DNA of 64,000 nucleotides from Amycolatopsis sp. CA-126428 (GCF_002904335.1 NZ_PPHF01000074.1:620001-684000); one strand, 5' to 3'. Counted from the first letter of the stretch, positions 18,001-26,642 are shown. A program made the numbers and translations. Notes: generated from the sequence alone by a model not told the origin.

Positions 18001-19326
18001 GTCGTCGGCGTTCGCGTCGGTCACCGGGGTCCAGAAGTTGAACCCGTGCGGCACGGCCGTGGCCGGGAAGTTGTTGCCGCGGGAGAAGGTGCCGTTGGCC
18101 ATCGTGCCGCGCGTGGTGAGGACGTTGTCGCTCGGGCGGGTGCTGGCCGGCGGGGTCGGCGTCGCCGAGATCTTCACGTCGTCGAGCCAGCCCTGCAGCG
18201 AGCCGGGGCCGTCGGGGTTGTCGAAGCCGACCAGGATCCGGTCGACGGTCTTGCCCTTGGCCACCGTGCCGATCGCCGAGCGCACCAGGTTCCACTGGTT
18301 GGTGTAGAGGACCTTGCTCTTGCCCTGGCCCTCCGGGGTGAGCGGGAACCCGTACTGGTCGGTCGCGCCCAGGTCGCGCAGCCGGGTGCCGTCGGTGAAG
18401 ACCAGGTCGATCGCCACGTTCGTGCTCTGGTACTTCAGGTCACCGGTGATGAACTGCGGCTGCACCTTGTAGGTCAGCTCGGTCGAGGGCACGACGGGGA
18501 TGTCGACGTCGAAGACCTTGTTGTAGGACCAGCCGTGGCCTTGGGTCTGGCTCCCGGAGTAGCGGAACGCCTTGAGCCCGGTGAAGCCGACGCGGTTCTT
18601 GTTCGTGTAACCGCTGGTCGGCCCGGAGTCGGTGAAGCTGCGCATGTTCGGCAGCGGCGGCGGCGCCGGCTCGTCGTTGGCCAGCAGCAGCTCCGACAGC
18701 TGCAGGATCGGGCCGCCGTTGTTGCGGGTGATGTCCAGCCGGAAGTACTTGAACGCCGGGGTCGGCGCGGCCAGCTTGTAGTCCTTCTGCTGGAACCGCG
18801 CGGTGAACGCCTGATCGGCTTGCTTGTCCAGGTCGGTCCAGGTCGAAGCGTCGTTCGAGCCCTGCAGCGTCCAGTCCTTGGGGTCGCGGTTGTCGAAGTC
18901 GTTGGCCGAGGAGATCGCGTAGTGCGTGATCGACGTCGGCTCCGCCAGCGTGATCTGGGCCCACGCCGTCGGGTCCCATGACAGCCACTTGGTGTCGGTC
19001 GTCCCGTCGACGAGGTTCGACACCACTTCGCCGCCACCGCTGTTTTCGCTGCTGGCGCTGGTTTCGGTCACCTTGCCGCGGATGTCACCGGGGATCGCGG
19101 TACCGTTCGCGCCGTTGATCCCGGACGCACGCGGCTTGCCCGCCGCGTCGGTGTCGACCGTGTCGGTCCACGTCGGCTGGACGTCACCGGCCTCGAACGA
19201 GGACGAAAAGTCGGCGGGCAGGGCGTCTTCGGCGGCGGACGAGGCCGCGGGGAGGGCGACCAGGCCGGCGGCGACCACGGCGGCGGTCACCAGGAAAGCG
19301 ACCGGGGGTCTGGCGCTTCGGGGCAT
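15001..19326 (-). CDS. Secreted multidomain GH92 alpha-mannosidase with C-terminal beta-helix-like repeats
   Basis: 1441 residues, the largest gene in the window. Signal peptide at residues 1-31 (AFLVTAAVVAAGLVALPAASSA). Then an F5/8-type carbohydrate-binding module (about 80-215), the GH92 N-domain and the catalytic domain. Landmarks are RGTMANGTFSRGNNFPATAV, the acid Glu in FSWSIEGYVNDFGIANLS, and GDEDNGEQSAWWTFSALGFY. A second F5/8-like module follows. Residues 1305-1441 form a separate domain of about six 19-21-residue repeats, each opening with Gly-Pro-Val/Leu and ending in a small strand, as in a right-handed beta-helix, with Cys pairs at both ends. It probably degrades extracellular mannans or mannoproteins. 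The paralogue at 10.8-13.9 kb shares the core but lacks the export signal and the repeats. Confidence 0.92.
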   Translation of the reverse strand: MPRSARPPVAFLVTAAVVAAGLVALPAASSAAEDALPADFSSSFEAGDVQPTWTDTVDTDAAGKPRASGINGANGTAIPGDIRGKVTETSASSENSGGGEVVSNLVDGTTDTKWLSWDPTAWAQITLAEPTSITHYAISSANDFDNRDPKDWTLQGSNDASTWTDLDKQADQAFTARFQQKDYKLAAPTPAFKYFRLDITRNNGGPILQLSELLLANDEPAPPPLPNMRSFTDSGPTSGYTNKNRVGFTGLKAFRYSGSQTQGHGWSYNKVFDVDIPVVPSTELTYKVQPQFITGDLKYQSTNVAIDLVFTDGTRLRDLGATDQYGFPLTPEGQGKSKVLYTNQWNLVRSAIGTVAKGKTVDRILVGFDNPDGPGSLQGWLDDVKISATPTPPASTRPSDNVLTTRGTMANGTFSRGNNFPATAVPHGFNFWTPVTDANADDGDVRWMYNYHSQNNEQNLPELQAFSVSHEPSPWMGDRQTFQVMPSAATGVPDANRDARALAFKHDNETARAHYYGVQFENGIKTEIAPTDHAAVFRFSFPGSDSSLIFDNYKNQGGLTLDTAGGTLSGYTDVKSGLSAGAGRMFVYATFDKPVTAGAKLTGQGHDDVAGYLRFAAGADKTVTMRIATSLISVDQAKKNLAQEIAPAATFDSVRDAAQRAWDDQLKVIEVEGASKDQLTTLYSNLYRLFLYPNSAFENTGTNEKPKYQYASFVSPKAGADTPTRTGAKIVDGQTYVNNGFWDTYRTTWPAYSLLTPEMAGKMVDGFVQQYRDGGWISRWSSPGYADLMTGTSSDVAFADAYLKGVRNFDVKASYDAALKNATVTPPNNAVGRKGIDEGIFLGYSPNTADHGFSWSIEGYVNDFGIANLSKKLYDEAPASDPRKQEYLSNYEYFTSRAQQYVNLFDPSVGFFQGRDAAGKFSRSTQDYDPRVWGIDYTETDGWGMAFSVPQDGQGLANLYGGKAGLAKKLDAFFADQETANFPGSYGGVIHEMREARDVRMGQLGHSNQASHHTLYMYDYAGQPAKTQEKVREALSRLYTGSEIGQGYGGDEDNGEQSAWWTFSALGFYPLQMGSPDYAIGSPLFKKATIHLAGGKDLVINAPKNSAKNVYVQGVKVNGKAYSSTSLPHELIARGGKIDFDMGPNPSAWGTGPNDAPKSITQGDGAPAPLHDETGPGRGTLSTSDGSDAAALVDNTSRTQAAVTGAVQYQLNSTDEAVTNYTLTSQTGAGDPKSWVLKGSYDGKTWAVADRQENQAFSWRQQTRAFKVADPAHYAYYRLEVTATSTGAPAQLAEFELLGKPDASCTRTVTGVQSGPLSITSGTVCLQDATISGPVTVGPGASLIVRGGQVKGPLAATGAAQVVLNRTKVGGPVAITGVTGQVSIELTDIGGPVALTGNHGPVLTSSTVGGPLACAVNNPAPTDHDLPNVVRGPIAGQCTKM

Positions 19327-19408
19327 CGTTGCTCCAAGCTCGGAGGGCGGATTTCAGCAGCGCCGCGCAGGCGGGGACCGGCGGCGCCAAGGAAGGGAAA
19401 CGCGCGGG

Positions 19409-19422
19409 TGACATCGATGTCA
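19409..19422. promoter_or_regulatory. 14-bp perfect palindrome in the GH92/tannase divergent promoter region
   Basis: TGACATC followed by its exact complement GATGTCA. It sits 83 bp upstream of the secreted GH92 start and 55 bp upstream of the tannase start. A symmetric site with central CG fits LacI-family operators of carbohydrate genes. No LacI gene is in the window, so the regulator is unknown. Confidence 0.5.
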
Positions 19423-19476
19423 AGACCGGTCGCCAAACCTGGCCGGAATCAGACAACGCGGAAAAACGGGGGACGG

Positions 19477-21132
19477 ATGAGACCGCTGAAGATCGTCACC
19501 GCCATCACCGCGCTGACCCTCGCCACCGCCGCGTTCGCCCCCGCTCCCGCGGCCACGTTCGTCCCCGCCATCGCCGTCGCGGCCCCGGAATCGATCCTCC
19601 GGCCGGTGACCGCCTGCACCGACCTCGCCCGCGGGTTCGCCCTCCCGGGGGCCGCCACGCACGTCACGGTGGCCACCGTCGTCGCGGCCACCGGCACCGA
19701 CCCCGAATACTGCGGTGTGCAGGGCTACGTCGAACCCGCCGTCCGGTTCGAACTGCGCCTGCCCACCAGGACCTACGCCGGGCGCTACCTGCAGTACGGC
19801 TGCGGCGGCTTCTGCGGCCTGGTCAACCCGCCCGCCTTCGCCGACTGCGGCCTGCACCACGGCGGCGACGTCGCCGTGGCCGCCACCGACGACGGGCACA
19901 TCGGCAAGACCCCCGCCGTCGTCGACGACGGCAGCTGGGGCGCCCACGACCAGGCGGCCCGCAACGACCTCGAATTCCGCGCACCCCACGTCGTCTCCCG
20001 CGCCTCGAAGGCGATCATCCAAGCCTTCTACGGCGCCCCGCCGCGCAAGTCCTACTTCAGCGGCTGCTCCGACGGCGGCCGCGAAGGCCTCCAGCTCGCC
20101 CAGCGCTACCCCGCGGACTTCGACGGCATCGACGCCGGCGCACCCGCGAACTCCTGGAGCCCGCTGCTCGGGGTCTACCAGACCTGGCTCGCGCGGGCGA
20201 ACACCGCCACCGACGGCAGCCCCATCCTCACCGCCGCCAAACTGCCCGCCCTGCACAACGCCGTCCTCGCTGCCTGCGACCACCTCGACGGGCTCGCCGA
20301 CGGCCAGCTCGACGACCCCCGCGCCTGCCACTTCGACCCCGCGGCACTGACCTGCCCCGACGGCGACAGCCCGGCCTGCCTCACCCCGGACCAGGTCGCC
20401 GCGACCCGCCGGCTGTACTCGCCACCCACCGACGCCTACGGCACGCTGCTCTACCCCGGCGGCCAGCTGCCCGGCTCCGAGCTGTCCTGGGCCGGGTGGA
20501 TCATCGCCACCCCCGAGACCGGCGGTTTCGCCTTCGCCCGCAACCTCGCCGACAACTACCTGCGCTACCTCGGCTACCCGATCGGCGCCCCGGCCGCCAC
20601 CGTCGACACCTTCGCCTTCACGCAGGCGGAGTTCGACCGGCTCACCCGGGTCGGCGTCCGCTACAACGCGATGAGCCCCGACCTGTCGGCGTTCCACCGG
20701 CGCGGCGGCAAGCTGCTGCTCTGGCACGGCTGGGCCGACGAAGCCATCCCGCCGGCCGGCACCCTCGACTACTACCAGCGGCTCACCCACGGCCGCCCGC
20801 AGGACTGGGCCCGGCTGTTCATGGTCCCGTCGCTCTACCACTGCGGCGGCGGCACCACGCTCACCGAGTTCGACCCGCTGCGCGAACTGGTCGCCTGGGT
20901 CGAACGCGGCACCACACCCACCCGGGTCACCGCGACCGGCCGCGACGCCGCGGGCACCGTCACCCGCACCCGGCCGGTGTTCGCCTACCCGCAGCGAGCG
21001 GTCTACGACGGCACCGGCAGCATCGACGACGCCGCCAACTTCCGCCCCGCACCGCCGTCCTCGCCGGTCCGGGACGTCGTCCACTGGGCGGGGGAGAAGC
21101 TGTACGACCTCCCGGGGCCGGTCGCGCCGTAA
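19477..21132 (+). CDS. Secreted tannase/feruloyl esterase family hydrolase
   Basis: 551 residues. Signal peptide MRPLKIVTAITALTLATAAFA, then the tannase/feruloyl esterase alpha/beta-hydrolase fold. The nucleophile motif is GCSDGGREG, the acid is expected in LLLWHGWADEAIPP, and the base in SLYHCGGG. The family hallmark is a Cys flanking the Ser (in GCS) and another next to the His (HCGGG), which form the disulfide bridging the catalytic residues. It releases phenolic acids from plant polymers. ATG 19477 is chosen by the signal peptide and the GGGGGA upstream. Divergent from the secreted GH92 gene and possibly co-regulated with it. Confidence 0.88.
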   Translation: MRPLKIVTAITALTLATAAFAPAPAATFVPAIAVAAPESILRPVTACTDLARGFALPGAATHVTVATVVAATGTDPEYCGVQGYVEPAVRFELRLPTRTYAGRYLQYGCGGFCGLVNPPAFADCGLHHGGDVAVAATDDGHIGKTPAVVDDGSWGAHDQAARNDLEFRAPHVVSRASKAIIQAFYGAPPRKSYFSGCSDGGREGLQLAQRYPADFDGIDAGAPANSWSPLLGVYQTWLARANTATDGSPILTAAKLPALHNAVLAACDHLDGLADGQLDDPRACHFDPAALTCPDGDSPACLTPDQVAATRRLYSPPTDAYGTLLYPGGQLPGSELSWAGWIIATPETGGFAFARNLADNYLRYLGYPIGAPAATVDTFAFTQAEFDRLTRVGVRYNAMSPDLSAFHRRGGKLLLWHGWADEAIPPAGTLDYYQRLTHGRPQDWARLFMVPSLYHCGGGTTLTEFDPLRELVAWVERGTTPTRVTATGRDAAGTVTRTRPVFAYPQRAVYDGTGSIDDAANFRPAPPSSPVRDVVHWAGEKLYDLPGPVAP

Positions 21133-21175
21133 AACGCCTCCCGCGGGTCCCGGCGTCGCCGCTAGGGTCACGATC

Positions 21176-21854
21176 ATGACGACGCCGGAACCCGCCGACC
21201 GCGTACTCGCCCGCGCCTCCCTCGCCGACGGCAGCCCCACCCGGTGGTTCGACCAGCTCTACACCGCCGCCGCGCGCGGCGAGGCCGAAGTCCCGTGGAC
21301 CCGCGGCGAACCGAACGCGGACCTGGCCGCCTGGGTCCGCCCGGGCGAGGGCCGCCGCGCCCTGGTGGTGGGCAGCGCCCTCGGCGACGACGCCGAACTG
21401 CTGTCCGCGGCCGGCTGGGCCGTCACGGCCTTCGACGTCGCCCCGGCCGCGGTCGAAGCGGCCCGCGCGCGGTTCCCGCGGTCCGAAGTGGACTACGTCG
21501 TGGCGGACCTGCTGAACCCACCGGGAAACTGGCGCCACGCGTTCGACCTGGTCGTGGAGATCATCAACATCCAGGCCATGCCGCGCGAATTCCGCCCCGC
21601 CGCGGTGGCCTCCCTCGCCGGCTTCCTCGCGCCGGGCGGCACGGCGCTGGTCAGCGAGGTCGCGGAGGAGAGCACCGACGTCGCGACCTGGGAAGGCCCG
21701 CCGTGGCCGTTCAGCCGCGCCGAGATCGAATCCGTCGCCCAGGACGGTGTCCGGGCTGGTCAGCCTGGAAACCATCCGCGACGGCGCCCGCTACTGGGCC
21801 ACCTTCACCCGCTGGCCCGGTGCCGGCCGGGCGTCGTTCCCACGACGGCCGTGA
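21176..21854 (+). pseudogene. SAM-dependent methyltransferase, frameshifted near the 3' end
   Basis: Class I methyltransferase. The SAM-binding loop is LVVGSALGDDAELL, the acidic motif VTAFDVAPAAV, and motif IV DLVVEIINIQ. The frame is intact to about 21750. There the family sequence moves to another frame (LVSLETIRDGARYWATFTR), ending at TGA 21852. Removing one G from the GGG run at 21753-21755 restores a continuous 225-residue protein. This is either a real one-base insertion or a sequencing error; read literally, the frame runs on to 21871 with an unrelated tail. The repaired 3' end overlaps the convergent AraC gene by 50 bp. Confidence 0.75.
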
Positions 21855-22566
21855 ACGCCGCGATGAAGTGACTCGGGTTCGCCCAGCCGCACGCCCGGGC
21901 CGTGTACGCGGTGTCGTGGCCGTCGGCGAGCAGGATCAGCGCGTGGCCGACGCGCACCTGGGTGCGCCACTCGTGGAACGTCATGCCCAGCTCGTCGCGG
22001 AACAACCGGCTCAGCGTGCGCGCACTGGCGCCGATCCGCGACCCGAGTTCCGCCAGCGGGGTGTTGTCCCCGGGTTCCTCGTACAGCCTCCGCGCGATCG
22101 CCCGCAACCGGTCGTCGCGCGGCTCGGGCAGGTGCAGCGGCTGCTCGGGCGCTTCGCGCAGCTCGTCGACCAGGACCCGGCGCAGGCGGGCACCGGCGGC
22201 CCGGTCGTACTCGCGCGGGCCGGTGAGGGCGAGCAGCACCTCGCGGGCGAGACCCGACGCGGTGAACACCGCGGGCCGATCGGGCACGAGCCGGGCCGGC
22301 GACGCGGGCAGGAACACGATCCGCATGTCGGTGTGGCCGTGCGCGCGGTGCCGGTGGGTGAAGCCGGCCGGCGTCCAGGCCACCCGGTTCGCCGGGACGA
22401 TCGACGTCCCCCGCTCGGTGTGCACCGACAGGACACCCCGGGCGGCGTAGACCAGGTGCCCGCGCTCGTGGACGTCCGCCGCGCTGGTTCCGCCCGGCGG
22501 CCACAGGTGCACCCCGCCGGACGGCCAGATCCGCGAGACCGGCGAGACTTGGCGGCCAATGGGCAT
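21805..22566 (-). CDS. AraC family transcriptional regulator
   Basis: 253 residues. The N-terminal cupin-like sensor includes HERGHLVYAARGVLSVHTE and TPAGFTHRHRAHGHTDMRI. The C-terminal double helix-turn-helix includes TPLAELGSRIGASARTLSRL and ACGWANPSHFIAAFTAVVG. This arrangement (short cupin plus HTH_18) is typical of single-component sensors of small effectors. ATG 22566 was chosen because the cupin begins there; no strong ribosome site is visible and the open frame continues upstream. It is divergent, with a 55-bp gap, from the MDR oxidoreductase it probably controls. Confidence 0.85.
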   Translation of the reverse strand: MPIGRQVSPVSRIWPSGGVHLWPPGGTSAADVHERGHLVYAARGVLSVHTERGTSIVPANRVAWTPAGFTHRHRAHGHTDMRIVFLPASPARLVPDRPAVFTASGLAREVLLALTGPREYDRAAGARLRRVLVDELREAPEQPLHLPEPRDDRLRAIARRLYEEPGDNTPLAELGSRIGASARTLSRLFRDELGMTFHEWRTQVRVGHALILLADGHDTAYTARACGWANPSHFIAAFTAVVGTTPGRHRASG

Positions 22567-22621
22567 GACTTGGCATTCTACCGGTGGTCGGCCACGCCCG
22601 CGCCCGACGACAGTGGAACGC

Positions 22622-23590
22622 ATGAAGACGATGCGAGCGGCGGTTTGCGTCCGCGCCGGCGGCCCGGACGTGCTGGAGATCCACGAGCTGCCGGTCCCGG
22701 CGGTCCGCGACGGCTGGAGCCTGGTGCGGGTCCGGGGCACCGGCCTGAACCGATCGGAGCTCAGGACCCGGCAAGGGCACTCCCCGGACGTGGTCTTCCC
22801 GCGGGTGCTCGGGATCGAATGCGTGGGGACCGTCGCCACCTCGACCGACCCGCGGCTCCCGGACGGCACCACGGTCGCGGCGGTGATGGGGGAGATGGGC
22901 CGCGCCTTCGACGGCGGCTACGCCGAGTACGCCCTGCTCCCGAACCCCCTGCTGATGCCGGTCACCACCACCCTGCCCTGGGACGTGCTGGCCGCCCTCC
23001 CCGAGACCTACCTGACCGCGCAGGGCGCACTCGACGCGCTCGGCATCGGCCCGGGCAGCCGCGGCCGGCTGCTGATCCGTGGCGGCACGTCGTCCGTCGG
23101 GCTGGCCGCCGCCTCGATCGCGGCCGGCCACGGCCTGGAAGTCGCCGCCACCACCCGCCGGCCGGACAAGGCGGCCGCCCTGACCGCCGGCCACGTGCTC
23201 ATCGACGACGGCGGCCCGCTGGCCGGCCTGCCGGAACTGTGGGCCGAAGGCCCGGACTGGGTCCTCGACCTCGTCGGCGCCCGCACGGCCGTGGACTCCC
23301 TGCGCCTGGTCCGCCGGGGTGGCACGGTGTGCGTGGCCGGTTCGCTCAGCGGCTGGATCGTCCCGGACTTCGAGCCGATCGCGAAGATCCCGTCCGGCAC
23401 CAAGCTCACCGCGTTCCACAGCAACGACCGCAAGGGCAGCACGGCCCTGCTGCAGCGGATCGTCGCCGAAGTCGAAGCGGGCACCTACCACCCGCACGTC
23501 GACCGGGTCTTCCCCTTGGGCGAGATCGCCGCCGCCCACCGGTACATGGAGGACGACCGCGCCGCCGGGAAACTCGTGGTGGTGCCCTGA
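22622..23590 (+). CDS. Zinc-binding-type alcohol dehydrogenase/quinone oxidoreductase (MDR superfamily)
   Basis: 322 residues. GroES-like N-domain (GTGLNRSELRTRQGHSP, VLGIECVGTV) and a Rossmann domain with the NADPH loop LIRGGTSSVGLAAASIA. The zinc-ligand cysteines of true alcohol dehydrogenases are absent, so it is more like quinone or enone reductases. The start is ATG 22622, with an in-frame ATG at 22631 as alternative. The gene is divergent from the AraC regulator. Confidence 0.85.
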   Translation: MKTMRAAVCVRAGGPDVLEIHELPVPAVRDGWSLVRVRGTGLNRSELRTRQGHSPDVVFPRVLGIECVGTVATSTDPRLPDGTTVAAVMGEMGRAFDGGYAEYALLPNPLLMPVTTTLPWDVLAALPETYLTAQGALDALGIGPGSRGRLLIRGGTSSVGLAAASIAAGHGLEVAATTRRPDKAAALTAGHVLIDDGGPLAGLPELWAEGPDWVLDLVGARTAVDSLRLVRRGGTVCVAGSLSGWIVPDFEPIAKIPSGTKLTAFHSNDRKGSTALLQRIVAEVEAGTYHPHVDRVFPLGEIAAAHRYMEDDRAAGKLVVVP

Positions 23591-23614
23591 TCCGGTGGCC
23601 TAGGCTCGGCGATC

Positions 23615-24340
23615 ATGCCCACCCAGTCACTGCAGATCCCCACCGCGGACGGCCAGGCCGACGCCTTCGCCGCGTTCCCCGGCGAAGGCGACCGCCACCC
23701 CGGAGTGCTGATGTACCCGGACGGCTTCGGCATCCGGCCCGTCCTGCGGGAAATGGCCGAAGAACTGGCCGGTCACGGGTACTCCGTGCTCGTCCCCAAC
23801 ATCTTCTACCGCCACGGCCCGGCGCCGGTGCTCGAACTCCCCGGCCACATCGGGGAAGAAGCCCGGCCCGCGATCTTCGCCGAGCTCACGCCCATGATCG
23901 AGGCGCACACCACCGACCGGATCCTGCGGGACGCCGACGCCTACCTCGACTTCCTCACCACCCGGCCCGAGGTCGCCCCCGGGCCGGTCGCGGTGACCGG
24001 GTACTGCATCGGCGGTCTCCTGGCGACGCACACCGCCGCGGCCCACCCCGGCCGGGTGGCCGCCCTCGCCGGGTTCCACGCTCCCGTGGGCGCCGCCGGA
24101 GACGGCAGCCTGCAGCGGATCACCGCCCGAACCCACTTCGGCCACGCCGAATCCGATCTGACACCCGAGGCGCTCGGCGAGCTCAACAAGACCCTGGACG
24201 CCGCCGGGCTCGAATACACCTCCGAGATCTACCCCGGCTCCGTCCACGGCTTCACCATGGCCGACACCGACGCCTTCGACCCCGCCGGCCTGCGCCGCCA
24301 CTGGGACAGCCTGCTGGCGCTGCTCGACCGGGCCCTCTAG
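23615..24340 (+). CDS. Dienelactone hydrolase family protein
   Basis: 241-residue alpha/beta hydrolase with Cys as nucleophile: GYCIGG with Cys 131. The acid is probably in HAESDLTPE and the base in VHGFTMAD. Family members hydrolyse dienelactones in chlorocatechol pathways, but many relatives have other ester or lactone substrates and no aromatic pathway genes are adjacent. It lies 24 bp after the MDR gene, possibly in the same transcript. The stop overlaps that of the convergent M20 peptidase. Confidence 0.88.
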   Translation: MPTQSLQIPTADGQADAFAAFPGEGDRHPGVLMYPDGFGIRPVLREMAEELAGHGYSVLVPNIFYRHGPAPVLELPGHIGEEARPAIFAELTPMIEAHTTDRILRDADAYLDFLTTRPEVAPGPVAVTGYCIGGLLATHTAAAHPGRVAALAGFHAPVGAAGDGSLQRITARTHFGHAESDLTPEALGELNKTLDAAGLEYTSEIYPGSVHGFTMADTDAFDPAGLRRHWDSLLALLDRAL

Positions 24341-25644
24341 CAGTTCTCCAGGAACCGGGTCAGGACGCGGGTGCCGAAGTGCAGGCCCGCCACCGGCACC
24401 CGCTCGTCCACCCCGTGCGCCATCGCCCGGTACGGGAACCCCTTCGGCAGCCACAACGGCGCGAAGCCGTAGCAGTCGATCCCCAGCTGCGCGAACGCCT
24501 TCGCGTCCGTCCCGCCGCCCAGGCAGTACGGCACCACCACGGCGTCGGGATCTTCCGCCTGCAAGGCACGAGCCATCGCGGAGAACCAGGGGGAGTCCAC
24601 CGGTGCCTGCACCGGCGGCTGGTGCGCGACGAACTCCCGCGTCACGCCTTCGCCGAGCAGCTCGTCCAGCGCGGCGAACAACGACTCCTCGGTCCCCGGC
24701 AGCACCCGCACGTCGACCTGGGCGGTCGCCGTCGACGGGATCACGTTCACCTTGTACCCCGCGTCCAGCATCGTCGGGGTCGTGCTGTTGCGGATCGTGG
24801 GCAGCACCAGCCCACCGGCCGGGCCGAGCGCCGCCACCGCCGCGTCCACCCCGTCCGAAGAGGACAGCTCGACCGGGACACCCAGCGCCGCGCCGGTCCG
24901 CTCCAGGAACGCCCGCACCGCCGGGGTCAGCGACACCGGCCAGCGGTGCGCGGCGATCCGGTGCAGCGCACCCACCAGCCGGGTGACGGCGTTCTCGTCG
25001 TTCGGCCGCGACCCGTGCCCGGCCCGGCCCCGCGCGGTCAGCCGCAGGTGCGCGGTCCCGCGCTCGGCCGTCCCGACCGGGTACAGGTGCACGTCACGGC
25101 CGTCGGCGGCCGGCACGTGGTAGGTGTAGCCGCCCGACTCGCTGATCGCCGCGACGCAGCCCTCGAACAGCTCCCGGTGCCGGGCGACCAGCCAGTGCGC
25201 ACCCCAGTCGCCGCGGTCCTCCTCGTCGGCGACGAACGCCAGCACTAGCTCACGCCGCGGCCGCGCCCCGCCGGCCAGCGCCGCGAGCACCATGGCCACG
25301 AAGTCCTTCATGTCGGTCGCGCCGCGGCCCCACAGGTACCCGTCGCGCACCTCGCCGGCGAACGGCGGCACCGACCAGTCCGCCGCGTCCGCCGGAACGA
25401 CGTCCAGGTGGCCCTGCACCAGCAGCGCGGGCAGCGACGGATCGGTGCCCGGCACCCGCGCGATCACGCTGGCCCGCCCCGGCGCGGCCTCGAGGATCCG
25501 CGACGGGATGCCCAGGCCGTCCAGGAACGCGGCCACGTACTCCGCCGCCGGCCGCTCCGGCTCGGCGTCGTTGTTCCCGCGGTTGGTCGTGTCGAACCGG
25601 ATCAGGTCCGCGCACAGCTGGACAGCGTCGGCCGAGTCAGCCAT
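24337..25644 (-). CDS. M20 family metallopeptidase (ArgE/DapE/CPG2-like)
   Basis: 435 residues. Metal ligands are in GHLDVVP and WGRGATDMKD, the catalytic Glu and further ligands in ADEEDRG, and the terminal His in GVDERVPVAGLHFG. A dimerisation domain lies between residues 180 and 300. Function in the family ranges from dipeptidase to deacylase. Its ATG overlaps the end of the upstream M55 gene by 8 nt, so the two are translationally coupled. With the adjacent peptide importer this suggests hydrolysis of imported dipeptides, perhaps containing D-residues. Confidence 0.9.
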   Translation of the reverse strand: MADSADAVQLCADLIRFDTTNRGNNDAEPERPAAEYVAAFLDGLGIPSRILEAAPGRASVIARVPGTDPSLPALLVQGHLDVVPADAADWSVPPFAGEVRDGYLWGRGATDMKDFVAMVLAALAGGARPRRELVLAFVADEEDRGDWGAHWLVARHRELFEGCVAAISESGGYTYHVPAADGRDVHLYPVGTAERGTAHLRLTARGRAGHGSRPNDENAVTRLVGALHRIAAHRWPVSLTPAVRAFLERTGAALGVPVELSSSDGVDAAVAALGPAGGLVLPTIRNSTTPTMLDAGYKVNVIPSTATAQVDVRVLPGTEESLFAALDELLGEGVTREFVAHQPPVQAPVDSPWFSAMARALQAEDPDAVVVPYCLGGGTDAKAFAQLGIDCYGFAPLWLPKGFPYRAMAHGVDERVPVAGLHFGTRVLTRFLENC

Positions 25645-26464
25645 AGATACCCTGCACCGCCCCCGCCGCGATCGCCGTGACGACCTTGAAACACTTCATC
25701 GCCTCGGTCATGGTCGGCGCGTCGAACCCGACCCGCCGCGTCCCGATCTGCTCCACCGTGGGGATCACCGCCGTCGACTGCGCCAGGTGACTCGCGTCGA
25801 ACTCCACCTCGATCCGGTGCGCGCTCACCCGCCGCTCCTCCCGGCCGGCGCGGGCCAGGGCGTCGGCCGCGGCGCCGGTCAGCAGCTCCGCCGTGCGCGC
25901 GGGCGGCAGGCAGATCGCCGCGTACCGGCTCACGCATTCCTTCACCTGGACCAGCTCCGCCTCCGGAGCGTAATCACGGGCGTCGTCACACGTTTTGTCG
26001 TCACCCGAAACGAGCAGGACAGGGACGCCGTACTCCGCGGCCATGCCCGCGTTCAGCCGGCCCTCGCTCGCCGGGACGTCGTCCAGCCACACCCCGGTGA
26101 TCTGGTTCTCGAGGTAGGTGTGGGAGAGCACCCCGTCGAAGCCCGCGCCGGCGTGGTAGCCGAGGAACACCACACCGTCCACACCGGAATCGATGCCCTG
26201 CATCATCGACAGCGGCTTGTGCCGCCCGGTGAGCATCCGCGCCCGCGGGTCGAGCTCCTCCAGCAGCAGGTTCCGTTGCGACGAATGGGCTTCGTTGACC
26301 AGCACATCGCTCGCCCCGGCCTCGTACAGGCCGGCCAGCACCGCGTTGACGTCGCCGGTGAACAACCGCCGGAAGCGGTCCCACTGCGGCGACCCGGGCA
26401 CGACGTCGTCGGTCCAGGTGACGCCGGTGGCGCCCTCCATGTCCGCCGAGATCAGGATGCGCAT
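25637..26464 (-). CDS. dppA: M55 family D-aminopeptidase (DppA type)
   Basis: 275 residues. The zinc ligands known from Bacillus DppA are visible at nearly identical positions: Asp 8 and Glu 10 (SADMEGATG), His 60 (NEAHSSQ), His 104 (LGYHAG) and Glu 134 (ASEGRLNAG), with the catalytic His 115 in LSHTYLEN. DppA removes N-terminal D-amino acids from short peptides such as D-Ala-D-Ala. ATG 26464 begins at the conserved MRILISADMEG; the upstream extension is not conserved. It is coupled to the M20 gene and divergent from a Dpp-type ABC importer, echoing the Bacillus dpp operon although split into two transcripts. Confidence 0.93.
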   Translation of the reverse strand: MRILISADMEGATGVTWTDDVVPGSPQWDRFRRLFTGDVNAVLAGLYEAGASDVLVNEAHSSQRNLLLEELDPRARMLTGRHKPLSMMQGIDSGVDGVVFLGYHAGAGFDGVLSHTYLENQITGVWLDDVPASEGRLNAGMAAEYGVPVLLVSGDDKTCDDARDYAPEAELVQVKECVSRYAAICLPPARTAELLTGAAADALARAGREERRVSAHRIEVEFDASHLAQSTAVIPTVEQIGTRRVGFDAPTMTEAMKCFKVVTAIAAGAVQGIYG

Positions 26465-26523
26465 GCCGGGCACTCTAGCCAGCACGCCCGCCCTCCGGAC
26501 GCGAAACGCCCCCCGAGCCGAAT

Positions 26524-26538
26524 GTCACTCAGTGTGAC
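26524..26538. promoter_or_regulatory. Inverted repeat GTCAC-N5-GTGAC between dppA and the Dpp importer
   Basis: It lies 60 bp upstream of the dppA start and 105 bp upstream of the binding-protein start. A longer relative (GTCACAC-N4-GTGTGAC) lies in front of the MFS gene at 43999-44016; both read ATGTCAC...GTGTGACG. This suggests one regulator for two transporters, but only two sites were found. Confidence 0.4.
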
Positions 26539-26642
26539 GACCAGCGGGTCGATAACGATCGGGCACCTGCCGAGGCGGCAACATATTGCGCGGTTGTCCC
26601 GGTATGTGGTTACTTCTCGTCCTTGGGGAGGCTCGCCAGCGA

